Assembly: GCA_002305685.1 (NCBI GenBank)
Contig: DBQB01000034.1
Location: 52,479-116,478, forward strand
Source: Ruminococcaceae bacterium UBA1405
Lineage (GTDB): Bacteria; Bacillota; Clostridia; Oscillospirales; Ruminococcaceae
Length of the DNA: 64,000 nucleotides
Direction of reading: 5' to 3'
Positions 31,683-41,132 of the stretch are shown piece after piece. The position numbers and the translations under genes are program-made. The notes under the pieces are model-generated. The model was not told the origin of the DNA. It did no database searches and saw only the letters and a list, made by a program, of their open reading frames with translations. How positions within the stretch are numbered: the stretch's first letter is position 1; each line of letters begins with the position of its first letter.

Positions 31683-32795
31683 TTAGTTGAAGATAACGGT
31701 CTCGGTATCTTTATCAAAGACATGGATCTTGTTGATATCGATCGCCATCTTGATGGTATCGCCAACTCTTGCAGTGGAGCGGGGGTCAACTCTCGCGGTG
31801 AGAGGAGCGCCGTCACAGGTAACATACAGGTAGGTCTCAGCACCCATCATTTCGGTAACGTCAACCTTACACTCGATAACACCGGTGGTAGCGGCGGACA
31901 GACGCATCTCATCGTCATAGAAGTTCTCGGGACGTACGCCCAGAGTAACGGACTTGCCGTTGTAGTTCTTAATCTTGGAGGACTGTACCTTGGACTCAGG
32001 AACTTCGATCTCAAATCCGCCGAAGTGAATGTAAACCTTCTCGCCCTTTACCTCAACGGTAGCGTCGATGAAGTTCATTTGAGGAGATCCGATGAAGCCA
32101 GCAACGAAAATATTACAGGGTTTCTCATACAGGTTTTGAGGAGAATCAACCTGCTGAATGAAGCCGTCCTTCATAACAACGATTCTATCGCCCATGGTCA
32201 TAGCCTCGACCTGGTCATGGGTAACGTAAATGAAGGTGGTGCCCAGACGTTTGTGGAGCTTGGACAGCTCGGTTCTCATCTGTGCACGGAGCTTAGCATC
32301 CAGGTTGGACAGAGGCTCGTCGAGCAGGAATACCTGGGGCTCACGAACGATAGCACGGCCCAGAGCAACACGCTGACGCTGACCACCAGACAGAGCCTTG
32401 GGTTTTCTGTCCAGCAGGTGGGTGATATCCAGGATTCTGGCAGCTTCCTCAACGCGTTTCTTGATCTCGTCCTTGGGGGTCTTTCTCAGCTTCAGACCGA
32501 AAGCCATGTTCTCAAAAACGGTCATATGAGGATACAGAGCATAGTTCTGGAACACCATTGCGATATCTCTGTCCTTAGGAGCAACATCGTTTACCAGTCT
32601 GTCGCCAATGTACAGCTCACCTTCGGAAATTTCTTCCAAACCGGCGATCATACGAAGGGTGGTGGACTTTCCGCATCCGGAAGGACCTACCAGAATGATG
32701 AATTCCTTGTCAGCGATTTCCAGGCTGAAGTCGGTGACAGCGGTAACGCCGCCTGCATATCTCTTGTAAATATTCTTCAGGGATAGACTTGCCAT
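31683..32795 (-). CDS. msmX: Sugar ABC transporter ATP-binding protein (MsmX/UgpC type)
   Basis: 370 aa. ABC ATPase domain (Walker A GPSGCGKST, signature LSGGQRQR, Walker B VFLLDEPLSNLDAKLR, switch VTHDQ) followed by the C-terminal TOBE/OB regulatory domain (about 240-370; GVRPENF). Such proteins energise several carbohydrate importers lacking their own ATPase. It is monocistronic with no permease nearby, and codon choice is biased like that of highly expressed genes (mostly GGT, GTT, CGT-type endings absent from most neighbours), similar to the LplB/YtcP/SBP operon at 51.5 kb. It is therefore a good candidate motor for that importer. Confidence 0.93.
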   Translation of the reverse strand: MASLSLKNIYKRYAGGVTAVTDFSLEIADKEFIILVGPSGCGKSTTLRMIAGLEEISEGELYIGDRLVNDVAPKDRDIAMVFQNYALYPHMTVFENMAFGLKLRKTPKDEIKKRVEEAARILDITHLLDRKPKALSGGQRQRVALGRAIVREPQVFLLDEPLSNLDAKLRAQMRTELSKLHKRLGTTFIYVTHDQVEAMTMGDRIVVMKDGFIQQVDSPQNLYEKPCNIFVAGFIGSPQMNFIDATVEVKGEKVYIHFGGFEIEVPESKVQSSKIKNYNGKSVTLGVRPENFYDDEMRLSAATTGVIECKVDVTEMMGAETYLYVTCDGAPLTARVDPRSTARVGDTIKMAIDINKIHVFDKDTETVIFN

Positions 32796-33094
32796 AAAGA
32801 TTTACCTCCTGCATTTCGTTGCCAGCCTTTTGCATTTCCAATTTGTGGCTGAACTTTTTCTATACATATGATAACAAATTGCAGCCCGCAAAGAAAGACT
32901 ATTTATACCCAAACCTTTCAAAAAAATGTTAGGTAAATTTACTAGTTTCCAACCAGAAAAAAGGTCTTGAAAATAAAAGTCAATAGCTTTTTTATTGTAC
33001 CATAAACGTATACCTTCCGCAAGCGTTTTGCATCGATTCCCAAAAAAAAATAACATAAACCCGCTGAGAAACACACAAATTCCTTTGGAGCTCT
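32796..33094. promoter_or_regulatory. Upstream region and promoter of the MsmX-like gene
   Basis: Minus strand TTGCGG (33017-33022), 17-base spacer ending TGG, TACAAT (32994-32999) gives a plausible promoter with a leader of about 190 nt. A TTGACT and a TATCAT lie within the leader. AT-rich; no gene and no clear fold. Confidence 0.55.
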
Positions 33095-33847
33095 TCAGTT
33101 TTCCTCGAGAGGAAGCTCCAAAGGCTGCGCGGAGCGCAGCCTTTCCAGCTCCTGAGGCGTCAATTCCCTGGACTTTCCAGGTAAAAGTGACGAATCCAGC
33201 GGTACCCCGCCCATGGCAATCCTGCACAGGGAGAGCACCTGTATTCCCACCGAGGAAAACATCCGCTTGATCTGGTGATACATCCCTTCCCGCAGCACAA
33301 TGCGCACCGCAGGCTGCTGCGGATAGCCGGGTTCCCGGGATAACAGGGCAGGTTTGCACCGTTCCCCGCCATCCAGCGTTACCCCCTGCAAAAACTGCTG
33401 GATATGCTGCTGGGTAACCTCCTGATCCAACACCGCGATATAGGTTTTGGGGACATGGTTTTTGGGGGACAGAATCCGATGGGCCAGCTCCCCGTCGTCG
33501 GTGATGAGCACAAATCCTGTTGTATCTTTATCCAATCTTCCTGCGGGAAACAGTCCCTTTCGGCGCAGGGAAGGTTCCACCAGATCCACCACCGTCTTTT
33601 CCCGGGTATCCCTGGAAGCGCTCACCACCCCCTGGGGTTTGTTGAGCATAATATACACATGGGCCCGCAGCGCAAGCATTTTGCCGTTGATACAGACCTG
33701 GTCCAAATCCATATCAATCTTCTGATCTGATTTCGTGGCCACCTTGCCGTTTACCGTCACGGCGCCGCCGGAAACCAGCCGTTTTACATCCCGCCTGGAA
33801 TACTGTCCCTGCGCGGCTATCACCTTGTCCAGTCTCAACTGTTCCAA
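33095..33847 (-). CDS. 16S/23S rRNA pseudouridine synthase (RsuA/RluB family)
   Basis: 250 aa. N-terminal S4 domain (LDKVIAAQGQYSRRDVKRLVSGGAV...VNG) and the synthase core with the catalytic Asp in PAGRLDKDTTGFVLITDDGELAHRILSP and the EGMYHQIKRMF motif. Sequence type (SRRDVK, GRLDKDTTG) is the RsuA/YtzG group modifying small-subunit rRNA. TTG start at 33847 with GGAG nine bases upstream; in-frame extension further upstream would run through the DUF4830 gene in the wrong frame. An extended -10 (TGG-TATAAT) lies at 34028-34036. Confidence 0.92.
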   Translation of the reverse strand: MEQLRLDKVIAAQGQYSRRDVKRLVSGGAVTVNGKVATKSDQKIDMDLDQVCINGKMLALRAHVYIMLNKPQGVVSASRDTREKTVVDLVEPSLRRKGLFPAGRLDKDTTGFVLITDDGELAHRILSPKNHVPKTYIAVLDQEVTQQHIQQFLQGVTLDGGERCKPALLSREPGYPQQPAVRIVLREGMYHQIKRMFSSVGIQVLSLCRIAMGGVPLDSSLLPGKSRELTPQELERLRSAQPLELPLEEN

Positions 33848-34027
33848 CCGATTCTTCTCCACCCTTATGACAGATTGTACCGCCAGCGGGATATGGCTTT
33901 GGAGGCAGTACCGCCGGCAGCCCTCTTTTGACAGCATTTTCCCGGCCCATCCTCTGGCTTGCTGGATAAAGTCCTGGAAAAACCGCAAAAACAGGTTCAG
34001 CCTTTTCCCTGCTGCTGTTACTGCACC

Positions 34028-34036
34028 ATTATACCA
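34028..34036 (-). promoter_or_regulatory. Extended -10 promoter of the pseudouridine synthase gene
   Basis: Minus strand TGG-TATAAT. No good -35. Leader of about 175 nt to the start codon. Confidence 0.5.
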
Positions 34037-34103
34037 TGCCGCGCGGAAAAATACCACCTGGATCCGCTGATCTTTGACAAGGGCGGCAGGAGCAGGCTTT
34101 TGC

Positions 34104-34553
34104 TCAACCCTGCGCAGAAACGCCATACATCTTCCCCTCCACCGAGACATCCCCTCCGATGATCCGCCCCTCATACACCAGCAGCGTAGCCATCCCATTC
34201 TCCCCATGACCCGATACCCGATATTGGTATCGCTCCACCTCCTTGCCCGCAAACCGCCGCAGATCAAATCCCTGCTGCTGCAAAAACAGGTTGTACTCCT
34301 GGTACACCGCGTCAAACTCACGCGGTATCTTAACCGTCTCATGCATCTCCTCAGAAGCTTCCCAGCCTGCCTGGTACAGAAATTCCGTCCGCTGCTGTTG
34401 GGTATCCCCCAAGGGCGCTGCGCTCTCCAGCGTCCAAAACGCCTGCTGCGCCGGGGAATACAACACCGCAGGCGATAACAGCACCGCCAGCAGCACCGCC
34501 GCCAATGCGGCAATTCTTCTGCCACGGCTGAAACGAACCGAAAAATAGAACAT
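34104..34553 (-). CDS. DUF4830 domain protein with N-terminal membrane anchor
   Basis: 149 aa. One hydrophobic segment (IAALAAVLLAVLLSPAVL, about 13-32), then the DUF4830 pattern: RTEFLYQAGWEASEEMHETVKIPREFDAVYQEYN, LFLQQQGFDL, G.EVERYQYRV and LLVYEGRIIGGDVSVEG. Function of the family is unknown; it is common in sporulating clostridia. AAAGGAGGG precedes the ATG. It is divergent from the membrane protein at 34802. Confidence 0.82.
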   Translation of the reverse strand: MFYFSVRFSRGRRIAALAAVLLAVLLSPAVLYSPAQQAFWTLESAAPLGDTQQQRTEFLYQAGWEASEEMHETVKIPREFDAVYQEYNLFLQQQGFDLRRFAGKEVERYQYRVSGHGENGMATLLVYEGRIIGGDVSVEGKMYGVSAQG

Positions 34554-34694
34554 TTTCTCCCTCCTTTGCGCCTGTCCAATTTGCAAGCCCAATCTATGAT
34601 ATGCGCCAGGGTGCTGGGGCCGCACAGTCAAACCCCACAAAGATTCTGAAATCAAATTGTAACAAATAACTGCTTTTTCCTTTTTCATCCCTTT

Positions 34695-34702
34695 GCTATA
34701 AT
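34695..34702 (+). promoter_or_regulatory. Extended -10 promoter of the 34.8-kb membrane protein gene
   Basis: TTTGC-TATAAT with TG in the extended position; -35 not recognisable. Confidence 0.5.
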
Positions 34703-34801
34703 ATATAGGTGAAATATTGATACAATGACACGCTTTGGGCGGTTTGACCATTTGCAAAAACAGCGGATACCGCCCTGCCTGAAACAAGGAGTGATGGGAC
34801 T

Positions 34802-35641
34802 GTGCGTGCAACCTCTCCAAAAAAAAAGAACCCACCGCAAAAAAACAGCCGTCACAAACCGGTTCATTCCCCTCATCCCCAGCTTCGTCTCAGCGATCTT
34901 CTCTCCAAGCAGTTCTTCATCGACACCTTTGCCAGCCATCCCATCCGGCAGCTGATTGCCGCCGCCGTTGTGATTCTGGTGTGCCTTTATATCGCGCTGA
35001 TTGCCGCTGTGGGTCAGGAGGAGAAAACCGACGACACATTGCTGCTCTCCAACCTCTCTCTGGAACAGGTCTTTACCCAAAAGACCATGCGCTCGGTACG
35101 TACCCGCATGGAACTGGAGGAGGACGCCATCCTGTATCTGTATGAACCGCCCACCGTGACCACCGATGAAACGGGAACGGTCACAGCGTTTTCCCTGCCT
35201 TTGGCCACCGCCAAGGAGGACCGGTATCATCTTTGGACCATGCAGTATCGTCCCGAAACCCAGTCGCTGCATCTCGCCCAGACACAGAAAAATCTGTCCG
35301 TCAAAGATCTGGCGGTTCCCCTGGATGAACTTCCCACCGAAGAGATCATCCGCACCTTTTTGCAGTTTCCCGGAGAATATCTGACCCAAATCATCCCTGT
35401 GGCTCAGGGTACCAGCTATACCTTCACCCCTGCCAGCTCCCCAGCCGTGCTGGATTACGATTTCAGCAGCGAGGTCGCGGCGGGTACGATAGGGCTGTGG
35501 ATCTCCCGCAGCGGAGGCGGTTCGGTGATCGACGCCACCTTCTATCCCACGGGAGATTATCTCACCTACTACTGTACCTGCACCGATCAGGCCGGCGTCC
35601 AACAAAAGCTGCTGGTTATGACCGAAATCCAACAGCTATAA
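34802..35641 (+). CDS. Bitopic membrane protein of unknown function
   Basis: 279 aa from a GTG start with AAGGAGTG upstream. A very basic N-terminus (about 1-35, Lys/Pro/His-rich), one membrane span (about 48-70, LIAAAVVILVCLYIALIAAV), then an extracytoplasmic domain of about 205 residues rich in beta-prone Thr/Val/Tyr stretches. No family is recognised and no catalytic motif seen. It is divergent from the DUF4830 gene and convergent with spoIIE, which suggests, but does not show, a sporulation or envelope link. Confidence 0.75.
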   Translation: MRATSPKKKNPPQKNSRHKPVHSPHPQLRLSDLLSKQFFIDTFASHPIRQLIAAAVVILVCLYIALIAAVGQEEKTDDTLLLSNLSLEQVFTQKTMRSVRTRMELEEDAILYLYEPPTVTTDETGTVTAFSLPLATAKEDRYHLWTMQYRPETQSLHLAQTQKNLSVKDLAVPLDELPTEEIIRTFLQFPGEYLTQIIPVAQGTSYTFTPASSPAVLDYDFSSEVAAGTIGLWISRSGGGSVIDATFYPTGDYLTYYCTCTDQAGVQQKLLVMTEIQQL

Positions 35642-35693
35642 CGAGTTTTGAAGCGGCGTTCTTTCAGGCGCCGCCTTTTTTTGCGCTGAGCAC

Positions 35694-38096
35694 TCAGCAG
35701 CGCTCCACCAACCCCACCAAAACGGTGATATCATCCTCCTTTCCCGGTTCCATGCGCTCTTTGGCACATCCGGCCAGATGCTGGGAAAGCCACTGGGGAT
35801 CCCCGCCTTCATACTGTTCCAGCTCCTTAAGGATCCAGCCACCTCCATCCTGCTGCACCACGCCGTCGGATACCATCACAATCATATCCCCTTCCCGCAG
35901 CGAGATGCTGGCCCGCTCAAACTTCACGTCCCGCAGGATTCCCGCCGGCAGGGAGGTGGCCTCCACGCTGCCGCCATGGCCGCAGCGCCGCAAAAAGGTG
36001 GGAGCCGCCCCCGCCTTATAAAACCGGGTTTTCCCGGTATACAGATCCACACCAATCAGATCCACCGTGGAAAGGGATTCCTCATCGGATTTTACCAGCA
36101 GCGCCGCATTGACCAGCTTGAGCCCTGCATCAGGTTCCAGCCCTGCATCCAACAGCCTTGTCAGCAGCCCGGAGGTCATAGCGGAATCCACGGCAGCCCG
36201 GGCGCCGGTTCCCATCCCATCGCTGATCAGCAGCATCGCCCGCATCTGTCCATCCACAAAGGTGCTGCAGCTGTCCCCACAGATTTTGGAGCCCGTTATC
36301 CCCATCTGGGTACAGCCGGTTTTCAGCTGGTATCTGGGCTGCTCCACAAAACGCAGGCGGACCTTTCCGTCCTCCCGCTGGGAAAACGGCGGAGCAAACT
36401 GCCGCTGGCAGATCTCACCCAGATCGGCGGTAAAAGCCGCCACATTCATCCGCCGGGCACTCTCCATCCGCTCCCACTGCTGCCAGGAAAGCGTCAGCTC
36501 CAGCACCATTCTGCCGTCTCCATCCTGATAAACGTTTGGTTTGTCCACATCCAAATGATTTTTCCGACAGTAGGCGCCAATGAGTTCTTCCTCCCGGCCC
36601 AGCCGGCGCAGCAGCCGCAGCTGCCGCTCTATGGTGTCCATCACCATGGCCATCCCTTCAAACTGATCGGTCACCATCCCGCGGATCCGGGTGGAAATTC
36701 TCTTTTTCTCCCGCTGCTCCAGATGGGACTGGAAATCCCGCTGCGCCTGGGCGGCCAGCTCCTGCGGATGGATGCACCCTTTGGGGAAACACTCCGCAAT
36801 ACCGCCGGGCTCCAGCACTCCCTGCCGCTGTCCCAGCAGCTGATGCAGCTTGCGAAAGCCCGACACCGTATCCCCATAGCATCCCGCCCAGCATCTGGCG
36901 CCGTCTTTGCATTTGCGGCACACCTGCTGCACCGTTTGCAGATAAATTTGATCCAGGTTTTCTTCTTTGCCCTGGGGCGGCTGCATCAGCTTGTCCGCCA
37001 CCGTTTCGGTGGTTTTGGCGATATCCGACAGCGCTGCCGCGGTGCCGTGCAGCCGGTGAAGCAGCAGATCTCCCACCACGCCGCCCACTTCCGCTGCATC
37101 ACCTCCCATCCATACGCGAACCAGATTCAACGAACGCACGGGAATCAGCAGATAGATTCCGCAGGCCAACACTGCTTCCAGCAAAATCACATATGCCATC
37201 GGGTCCTGGGCGAACAAAAATACCGCCGCCGTCTCCCCAAACATCAGCGCTGCACAGCAGAATCCTCGCCCCAGCGGGGAGAAGACCCCTGCCAAAAGCC
37301 CTCCCAGACCCCAGATGCCGGGAAGGGTATAGCCAAACCCTCGCTGAGCGCCGCATAGGGCGGTAAGAGCTCCCGCCGCCACCCCTGCCGCAGTCCCATA
37401 CAGCCTATCGCAGCTGCAGCATATCAGCACCGCAGTGAGGGCCAGCGTTCTGCCCAGCGACAGGTCATAGATGCAGATGCGGGAGAGCGCCGCCAGCGCA
37501 AGCCCGGCGGTGACCAGAACAGCGCCGGTACCCTGCCGCTGCGGGATCCGCCCCGGGCTTGCAGCAATCAGGGATAGTGTCTGGCCAAAGATCCAGTAGG
37601 CCCCCATGGCGGCAACCCCCTGGCTGAGCAGGTTCATCAGATCCTGTACCGTCAAGCGGGTAAACGCTCCCAGCATCCACTGGGGCGCAGCCGTTCCCAC
37701 CACAGTCCCCACCAGCCCGAACGTCCAGGCCCACCGGGAATTTTCCCGGCGGCTGCGGGGGGACTCCATCCACCGGCTGGCCCTGCCGATCCCCAGCGCC
37801 AAACCAATTCCAAACAGCGAAAGCCACTGGACACTGAAAAAGCCCACCGTTCCGGAAGCAAAGTGGAGCAGATATCCCAGCGCCGCCCCTACCGCCGCCA
37901 CCAGCCGCAGCCCCTGGGGCGCGGCGGCCGCATAGGCAATGCCGAACGGCGCACCTCCCCCTGGCAGCGCCGCGTTGGATAACAGCACCCCCAAAAATCC
38001 CACGCCCATAAGGCGAAGCATCCCCGCGGACTGCTTTGCCAGCTGTTTTCCCTTTTCCAGCACACCCACACCGTATACATCCGCTCTGTTTTCCAT
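35694..38096 (-). CDS. spoIIE: Stage II sporulation protein E (PP2C phosphatase)
   Basis: 800 aa. N-terminal hydrophobic region with about ten membrane spans (roughly 25-330), a central oligomerisation region with a Cys cluster (CRKCKDGARCWAGC, about 400-415), and a C-terminal PPM phosphatase domain (about 585-800) with SDGMGTGARAA, VDLIGVDLYTG, MIVMVSDGVV and KEDDITVLV metal-binding motifs. It dephosphorylates the anti-anti-sigma factor SpoIIAA to activate sigma-F in the forespore and helps polar septation. Start MENRADVYG with AAAGGGGA upstream. The promoter has an unusually wide spacer, like known Spo0A-activated promoters. Confidence 0.95.
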   Translation of the reverse strand: MENRADVYGVGVLEKGKQLAKQSAGMLRLMGVGFLGVLLSNAALPGGGAPFGIAYAAAAPQGLRLVAAVGAALGYLLHFASGTVGFFSVQWLSLFGIGLALGIGRASRWMESPRSRRENSRWAWTFGLVGTVVGTAAPQWMLGAFTRLTVQDLMNLLSQGVAAMGAYWIFGQTLSLIAASPGRIPQRQGTGAVLVTAGLALAALSRICIYDLSLGRTLALTAVLICCSCDRLYGTAAGVAAGALTALCGAQRGFGYTLPGIWGLGGLLAGVFSPLGRGFCCAALMFGETAAVFLFAQDPMAYVILLEAVLACGIYLLIPVRSLNLVRVWMGGDAAEVGGVVGDLLLHRLHGTAAALSDIAKTTETVADKLMQPPQGKEENLDQIYLQTVQQVCRKCKDGARCWAGCYGDTVSGFRKLHQLLGQRQGVLEPGGIAECFPKGCIHPQELAAQAQRDFQSHLEQREKKRISTRIRGMVTDQFEGMAMVMDTIERQLRLLRRLGREEELIGAYCRKNHLDVDKPNVYQDGDGRMVLELTLSWQQWERMESARRMNVAAFTADLGEICQRQFAPPFSQREDGKVRLRFVEQPRYQLKTGCTQMGITGSKICGDSCSTFVDGQMRAMLLISDGMGTGARAAVDSAMTSGLLTRLLDAGLEPDAGLKLVNAALLVKSDEESLSTVDLIGVDLYTGKTRFYKAGAAPTFLRRCGHGGSVEATSLPAGILRDVKFERASISLREGDMIVMVSDGVVQQDGGGWILKELEQYEGGDPQWLSQHLAGCAKERMEPGKEDDITVLVGLVERC

Positions 38097-38248
38097 TGTT
38101 CTTCCCCTTTCCGGCAAATTCTCCCCCGCCAAACCTCCGGCAGTGGGAAAACGTCACGCTCTGTTTTGGAGGGCAGGTCCGGCGGCGCATAAAACCGGCC
38201 GGAGAGACATATACTGAAAGGTTGTCTCCGCCTTCCGACGATGCTCTG

Positions 38249-38282
38249 ATTATACCAGCTGCTCCGCGGCGGAGTTTGTCAC
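38249..38282 (-). promoter_or_regulatory. Putative spoIIE promoter with wide spacer
   Basis: Minus strand GTGACA, 22-base spacer ending TGG, TATAAT. In Bacillus, spoIIE and spoIIG promoters have 21-22-base spacers and need Spo0A. The -35 overlaps TTTGTCACT, 7 of 9 matches to the Spo0A box TTTGTCRAA. The spacer contains CTCCG/CGGAG. Confidence 0.5.
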
Positions 38283-38369
38283 TGTGCCGCAGGGAAATAA
38301 GCTCTATTTTCCCCGGAAAAAGCAGCGGCAGCAGGAAAAAGGCATCTTCCCGCCAACATGGGGCACAAG

Positions 38370-38398
38370 TTGACAAATGTAAGGGGAAAAACTATAAT
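38370..38398 (+). promoter_or_regulatory. Consensus sigma-A promoter of gltX
   Basis: TTGACA, 17-base spacer, TATAAT: exact consensus. The leader (about 80 nt) has a hairpin TCGGGAG/CTCCCGA (about 38419-38442). The remainder of 38097-38484 holds only this and the spoIIE promoter. Confidence 0.92.
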
Positions 38399-38484
38399 AA
38401 CCGCAGAGCACTGTCCTCATCGGGAGCAAGCATGACCTCCCGAAACCGATAAAAACGATTTCACTTTGGAAAGGACGAAAAACA

Positions 38485-39960
38485 ATGACCTTTGATCATG
38501 TGAGAACCAGGTTCGCTCCCAGTCCTACCGGATATATGCACGTAGGAAACCTGCGGACCGCTCTCTATGCCTATCTTCTCGCCAAAAGCAAGGGCGGCAG
38601 ATTCCTGCTGCGCATTGAGGATACCGATCAGGAACGCCTGGTGGAGGGCGCCGTGGACGTCATCTACAACACCCTGCGGGAAACCGGCCTGTTATGGGAC
38701 GAGGGTCCGGATATCGGCGGCCCGGTAGCGCCCTATGTCCAGTCGGAGCGGATGAAGATGCACAAGCAGTATGCGCTGGAGCTAATTGAAAAGGGAAAAG
38801 CCTATTACTGTTTTTGCGACAAGGAGCGGCTGGACGAGATGCACGCCAAACAGCGGGAAGCCGGGGAATTCACCCACTATGACGGCCACTGCCGCAACCT
38901 CTCCAAGGAGGAAGTAGCGGAAAAGCTGGCTGCTGGGATTCCCTATGTCATCCGCCAGAAGATGCCCACCACCGGCACCACCACCTTCCACGACGAAACC
39001 TTCGGGGACATCTCGGTGGAAAACAGCGAGCTGGACGATCAGATCCTCATCAAGGCCGACGGGATGGCCACCTACAACTTTGCCAACGTGGTGGACGACC
39101 ATCTGATGGGCATTACCCATGTCATCCGCGGCACCGAGTACCTCTCCTCCTCCCCCAAATACAACCTGCTGTATGAAGCCTTTGGCTGGGAAATCCCCAA
39201 ATATGTCCATGTAAGCCCTGTGATGAAAAACGCCACCGAAAAGCTCTCCAAGCGTAACGGCGACGCTTCCTACCAGGATCTGGTGGCAAAGGGCTATCTC
39301 ACCGAAGCCATCCTCAACTATATTGCCCTTCTGGGCTGGAGCCCCAAGGGGGAAAACGCCGAGCGGGAAATCTTTACCCTGCCGGAGCTGGTGCAGGAGT
39401 TTTCGCTGGACGGCATCTCCAAATCCCCCGCCATCTTTGATATCCTCAAGTTAAACCACATCAACGGGGAGTATATCCGCCGTATGAGCGTAGAGCAGTT
39501 CCACGAGGCGGCCCTTCCCTGGATCCGCCAGGCGGTGAAGAATCCCAACGTGGATACCCTGGAAATCGCCAAAGGGCTTCAGGCCCGCACCAATGTGCTC
39601 AGCGAAATCCCGGAGCAGATCGACTTTATCGACCAGCTTCCCGAGTACAGCAATGAGCTGTATACCAGCAAAAAGATGAAAACCAACCCGCAAACCGCCC
39701 TTCCCATCCTGGAGGCGGTGCTTCCGGTGCTGGAAAAGCTGGAGGACTTCCATGAGCAGTCGATCCACGACGCCCTGTTCCAGCTGATCCAACAGCTGGG
39801 GGTGAAAAACGGCTATCTTCTCTGGCCGGTACGGGTTGCCGTCAGCGGCAAGGCTCTGACCCCCGGCGGCGGCATCGAGATCTGCGCCATGCTGGGCAAA
39901 GAGGAATCGCTGCGCCGCATCCGCAAAGGCATCCAGCAGCTCAAGGACGCCCAGGCATAA
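38485..39960 (+). CDS. gltX: Glutamyl-tRNA synthetase
   Basis: 491 aa class I synthetase. HIGH-type motif in [16 protein letters not shown] and KMSKS-type motif KLSKRNG are intact; [39 protein letters not shown] follow the GlnRS/GluRS core, and the C-terminal helical anticodon-binding domain starts near 330. Most Firmicutes lack GlnRS, so the enzyme probably also misacylates tRNA-Gln for GatCAB. AAAGGA precedes the ATG. Strong promoter and terminator frame it as a single gene. Confidence 0.97.
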   Translation: MTFDHVRTRFAPSPTGYMHVGNLRTALYAYLLAKSKGGRFLLRIEDTDQERLVEGAVDVIYNTLRETGLLWDEGPDIGGPVAPYVQSERMKMHKQYALELIEKGKAYYCFCDKERLDEMHAKQREAGEFTHYDGHCRNLSKEEVAEKLAAGIPYVIRQKMPTTGTTTFHDETFGDISVENSELDDQILIKADGMATYNFANVVDDHLMGITHVIRGTEYLSSSPKYNLLYEAFGWEIPKYVHVSPVMKNATEKLSKRNGDASYQDLVAKGYLTEAILNYIALLGWSPKGENAEREIFTLPELVQEFSLDGISKSPAIFDILKLNHINGEYIRRMSVEQFHEAALPWIRQAVKNPNVDTLEIAKGLQARTNVLSEIPEQIDFIDQLPEYSNELYTSKKMKTNPQTALPILEAVLPVLEKLEDFHEQSIHDALFQLIQQLGVKNGYLLWPVRVAVSGKALTPGGGIEICAMLGKEESLRRIRKGIQQLKDAQA

Positions 39961-39986
39961 GCCATCTTTCTGGAAACAAACAAAAT

Positions 39987-40024
39987 GGGACCGGCGAAAG
40001 CGTTTCGCCGGTCCCTGTCTTTTG
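39987..40024 (+). terminator. Intrinsic terminator of gltX
   Basis: Stem GGGACCGGCGAAA/TTTCGCCGGTCCC with a GCG loop, followed by TGTCTTTT. Confidence 0.9.
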
Positions 40025-40059
40025 ATGTATCAGCTTGCCCGCCATGGAGCAAAAATTGG

Positions 40060-40998
40060 TTAGCCCTGAGCCGCCTGAGCCGCCAGCAATGCCCGCCGCT
40101 CCTGGGTCCAGTTGGGCCAGGGGTTATCCCCGAACAGATCGATCATATCCTGAATGCTGTCGGGATGGCGGCCGCAACGGCCGATTCCCTCCACCTGGGC
40201 CATCTTCTGCATATCCTCCTGGGAAATCTCAAAGCCGAATACCTGAGCGTTCTGGGCAATGCGCTCCTCATGCACCGATTTGGGCAGCGGAAGGACGCCC
40301 TGCTGCAGGCTCCAGCGGATGCACAGCTGGGAGACAGAACAGCCGTATTTGGACGCCAGCGCCTCCAGCACCGGATGCCCAAAGGCCTTGCCCTGACACA
40401 ATGGGCCCCAGGATTCGGGAAGAATATCGTTCTGCTGGCAGTAGGCCACCGTCTCGGCCTGTCCATAACCGGGATGGATCTCCAGCTGATCCACCATGGG
40501 AAGCACCGTGGCTTCCTTCACAATAGTTTCAATATGATGCTGCAGATAATTGCTCAGTCCGATGGCGCGCAGTTTTCCTGCCCGGTACAGCTCCTCAAAG
40601 GCCCGCCAGGTTTCATGGTTGAGCTCCTGCCAGTCCTGGGCGTGTTTGGGCTGGGGAATCGGCCAATGAATCAGGTACAGATCCAGATAGTCCAATCCCA
40701 TCAGCTTGAGGGAGATGTCACAGGCTTCCAGCGTGGAGGCATAGCCCTGATCCGGGTTAAACAGCTTGCTGGTGACAAAAATCTCCTCCCGGGGGATCCC
40801 GCTTTCCCGGATGGCCTTTCCCACACTGGCCTCATTGTGGTAGGCGGCTGCGGTATCGATGTGGCGATAACCGCAGCGCAGCGCCGCCTTCACCGATTCC
40901 TCGCAGATCTCCCCGCTGGGCGTTTTGAAGGTTCCGAACCCAACGCAGGGAATCTTCACGCCGTTTCGCAGGGTAAAACAATCTGTCAGCTTGTTCAT
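40060..40998 (-). CDS. Aldo/keto reductase
   Basis: 312 aa NADPH-dependent TIM-barrel oxidoreductase. Catalytic tetrad: Asp and Tyr in HIDTAAAYHNE, Lys in VTSKLF, His in YLIHWP; also IGLSNYL and the cofactor loop region PLPKSVHEERI. Close in pattern to the 2,5-diketo-gluconate/xylose reductase group (AKR5). Physiological substrate unknown. GGGAGG precedes the ATG. Lies on the same strand after the alarmone synthetase gene; the gap (41 kb) has only a small TTTCCC/GGGAAA hairpin. Confidence 0.92.
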   Translation of the reverse strand: MNKLTDCFTLRNGVKIPCVGFGTFKTPSGEICEESVKAALRCGYRHIDTAAAYHNEASVGKAIRESGIPREEIFVTSKLFNPDQGYASTLEACDISLKLMGLDYLDLYLIHWPIPQPKHAQDWQELNHETWRAFEELYRAGKLRAIGLSNYLQHHIETIVKEATVLPMVDQLEIHPGYGQAETVAYCQQNDILPESWGPLCQGKAFGHPVLEALASKYGCSVSQLCIRWSLQQGVLPLPKSVHEERIAQNAQVFGFEISQEDMQKMAQVEGIGRCGRHPDSIQDMIDLFGDNPWPNWTQERRALLAAQAAQG

Positions 40999-41132
40999 AA
41001 CATCCGACCTCCCAAAAATATAGTTAAAAGTGTTTGATGGATTTCCCGTCGCAGTGGGAAACTACCGGTTTGCCACAGGATGTTGTTGGAAAATTGGTGG
41101 AATTGGTGGAGAACCTACAGGATTTTGTAATT

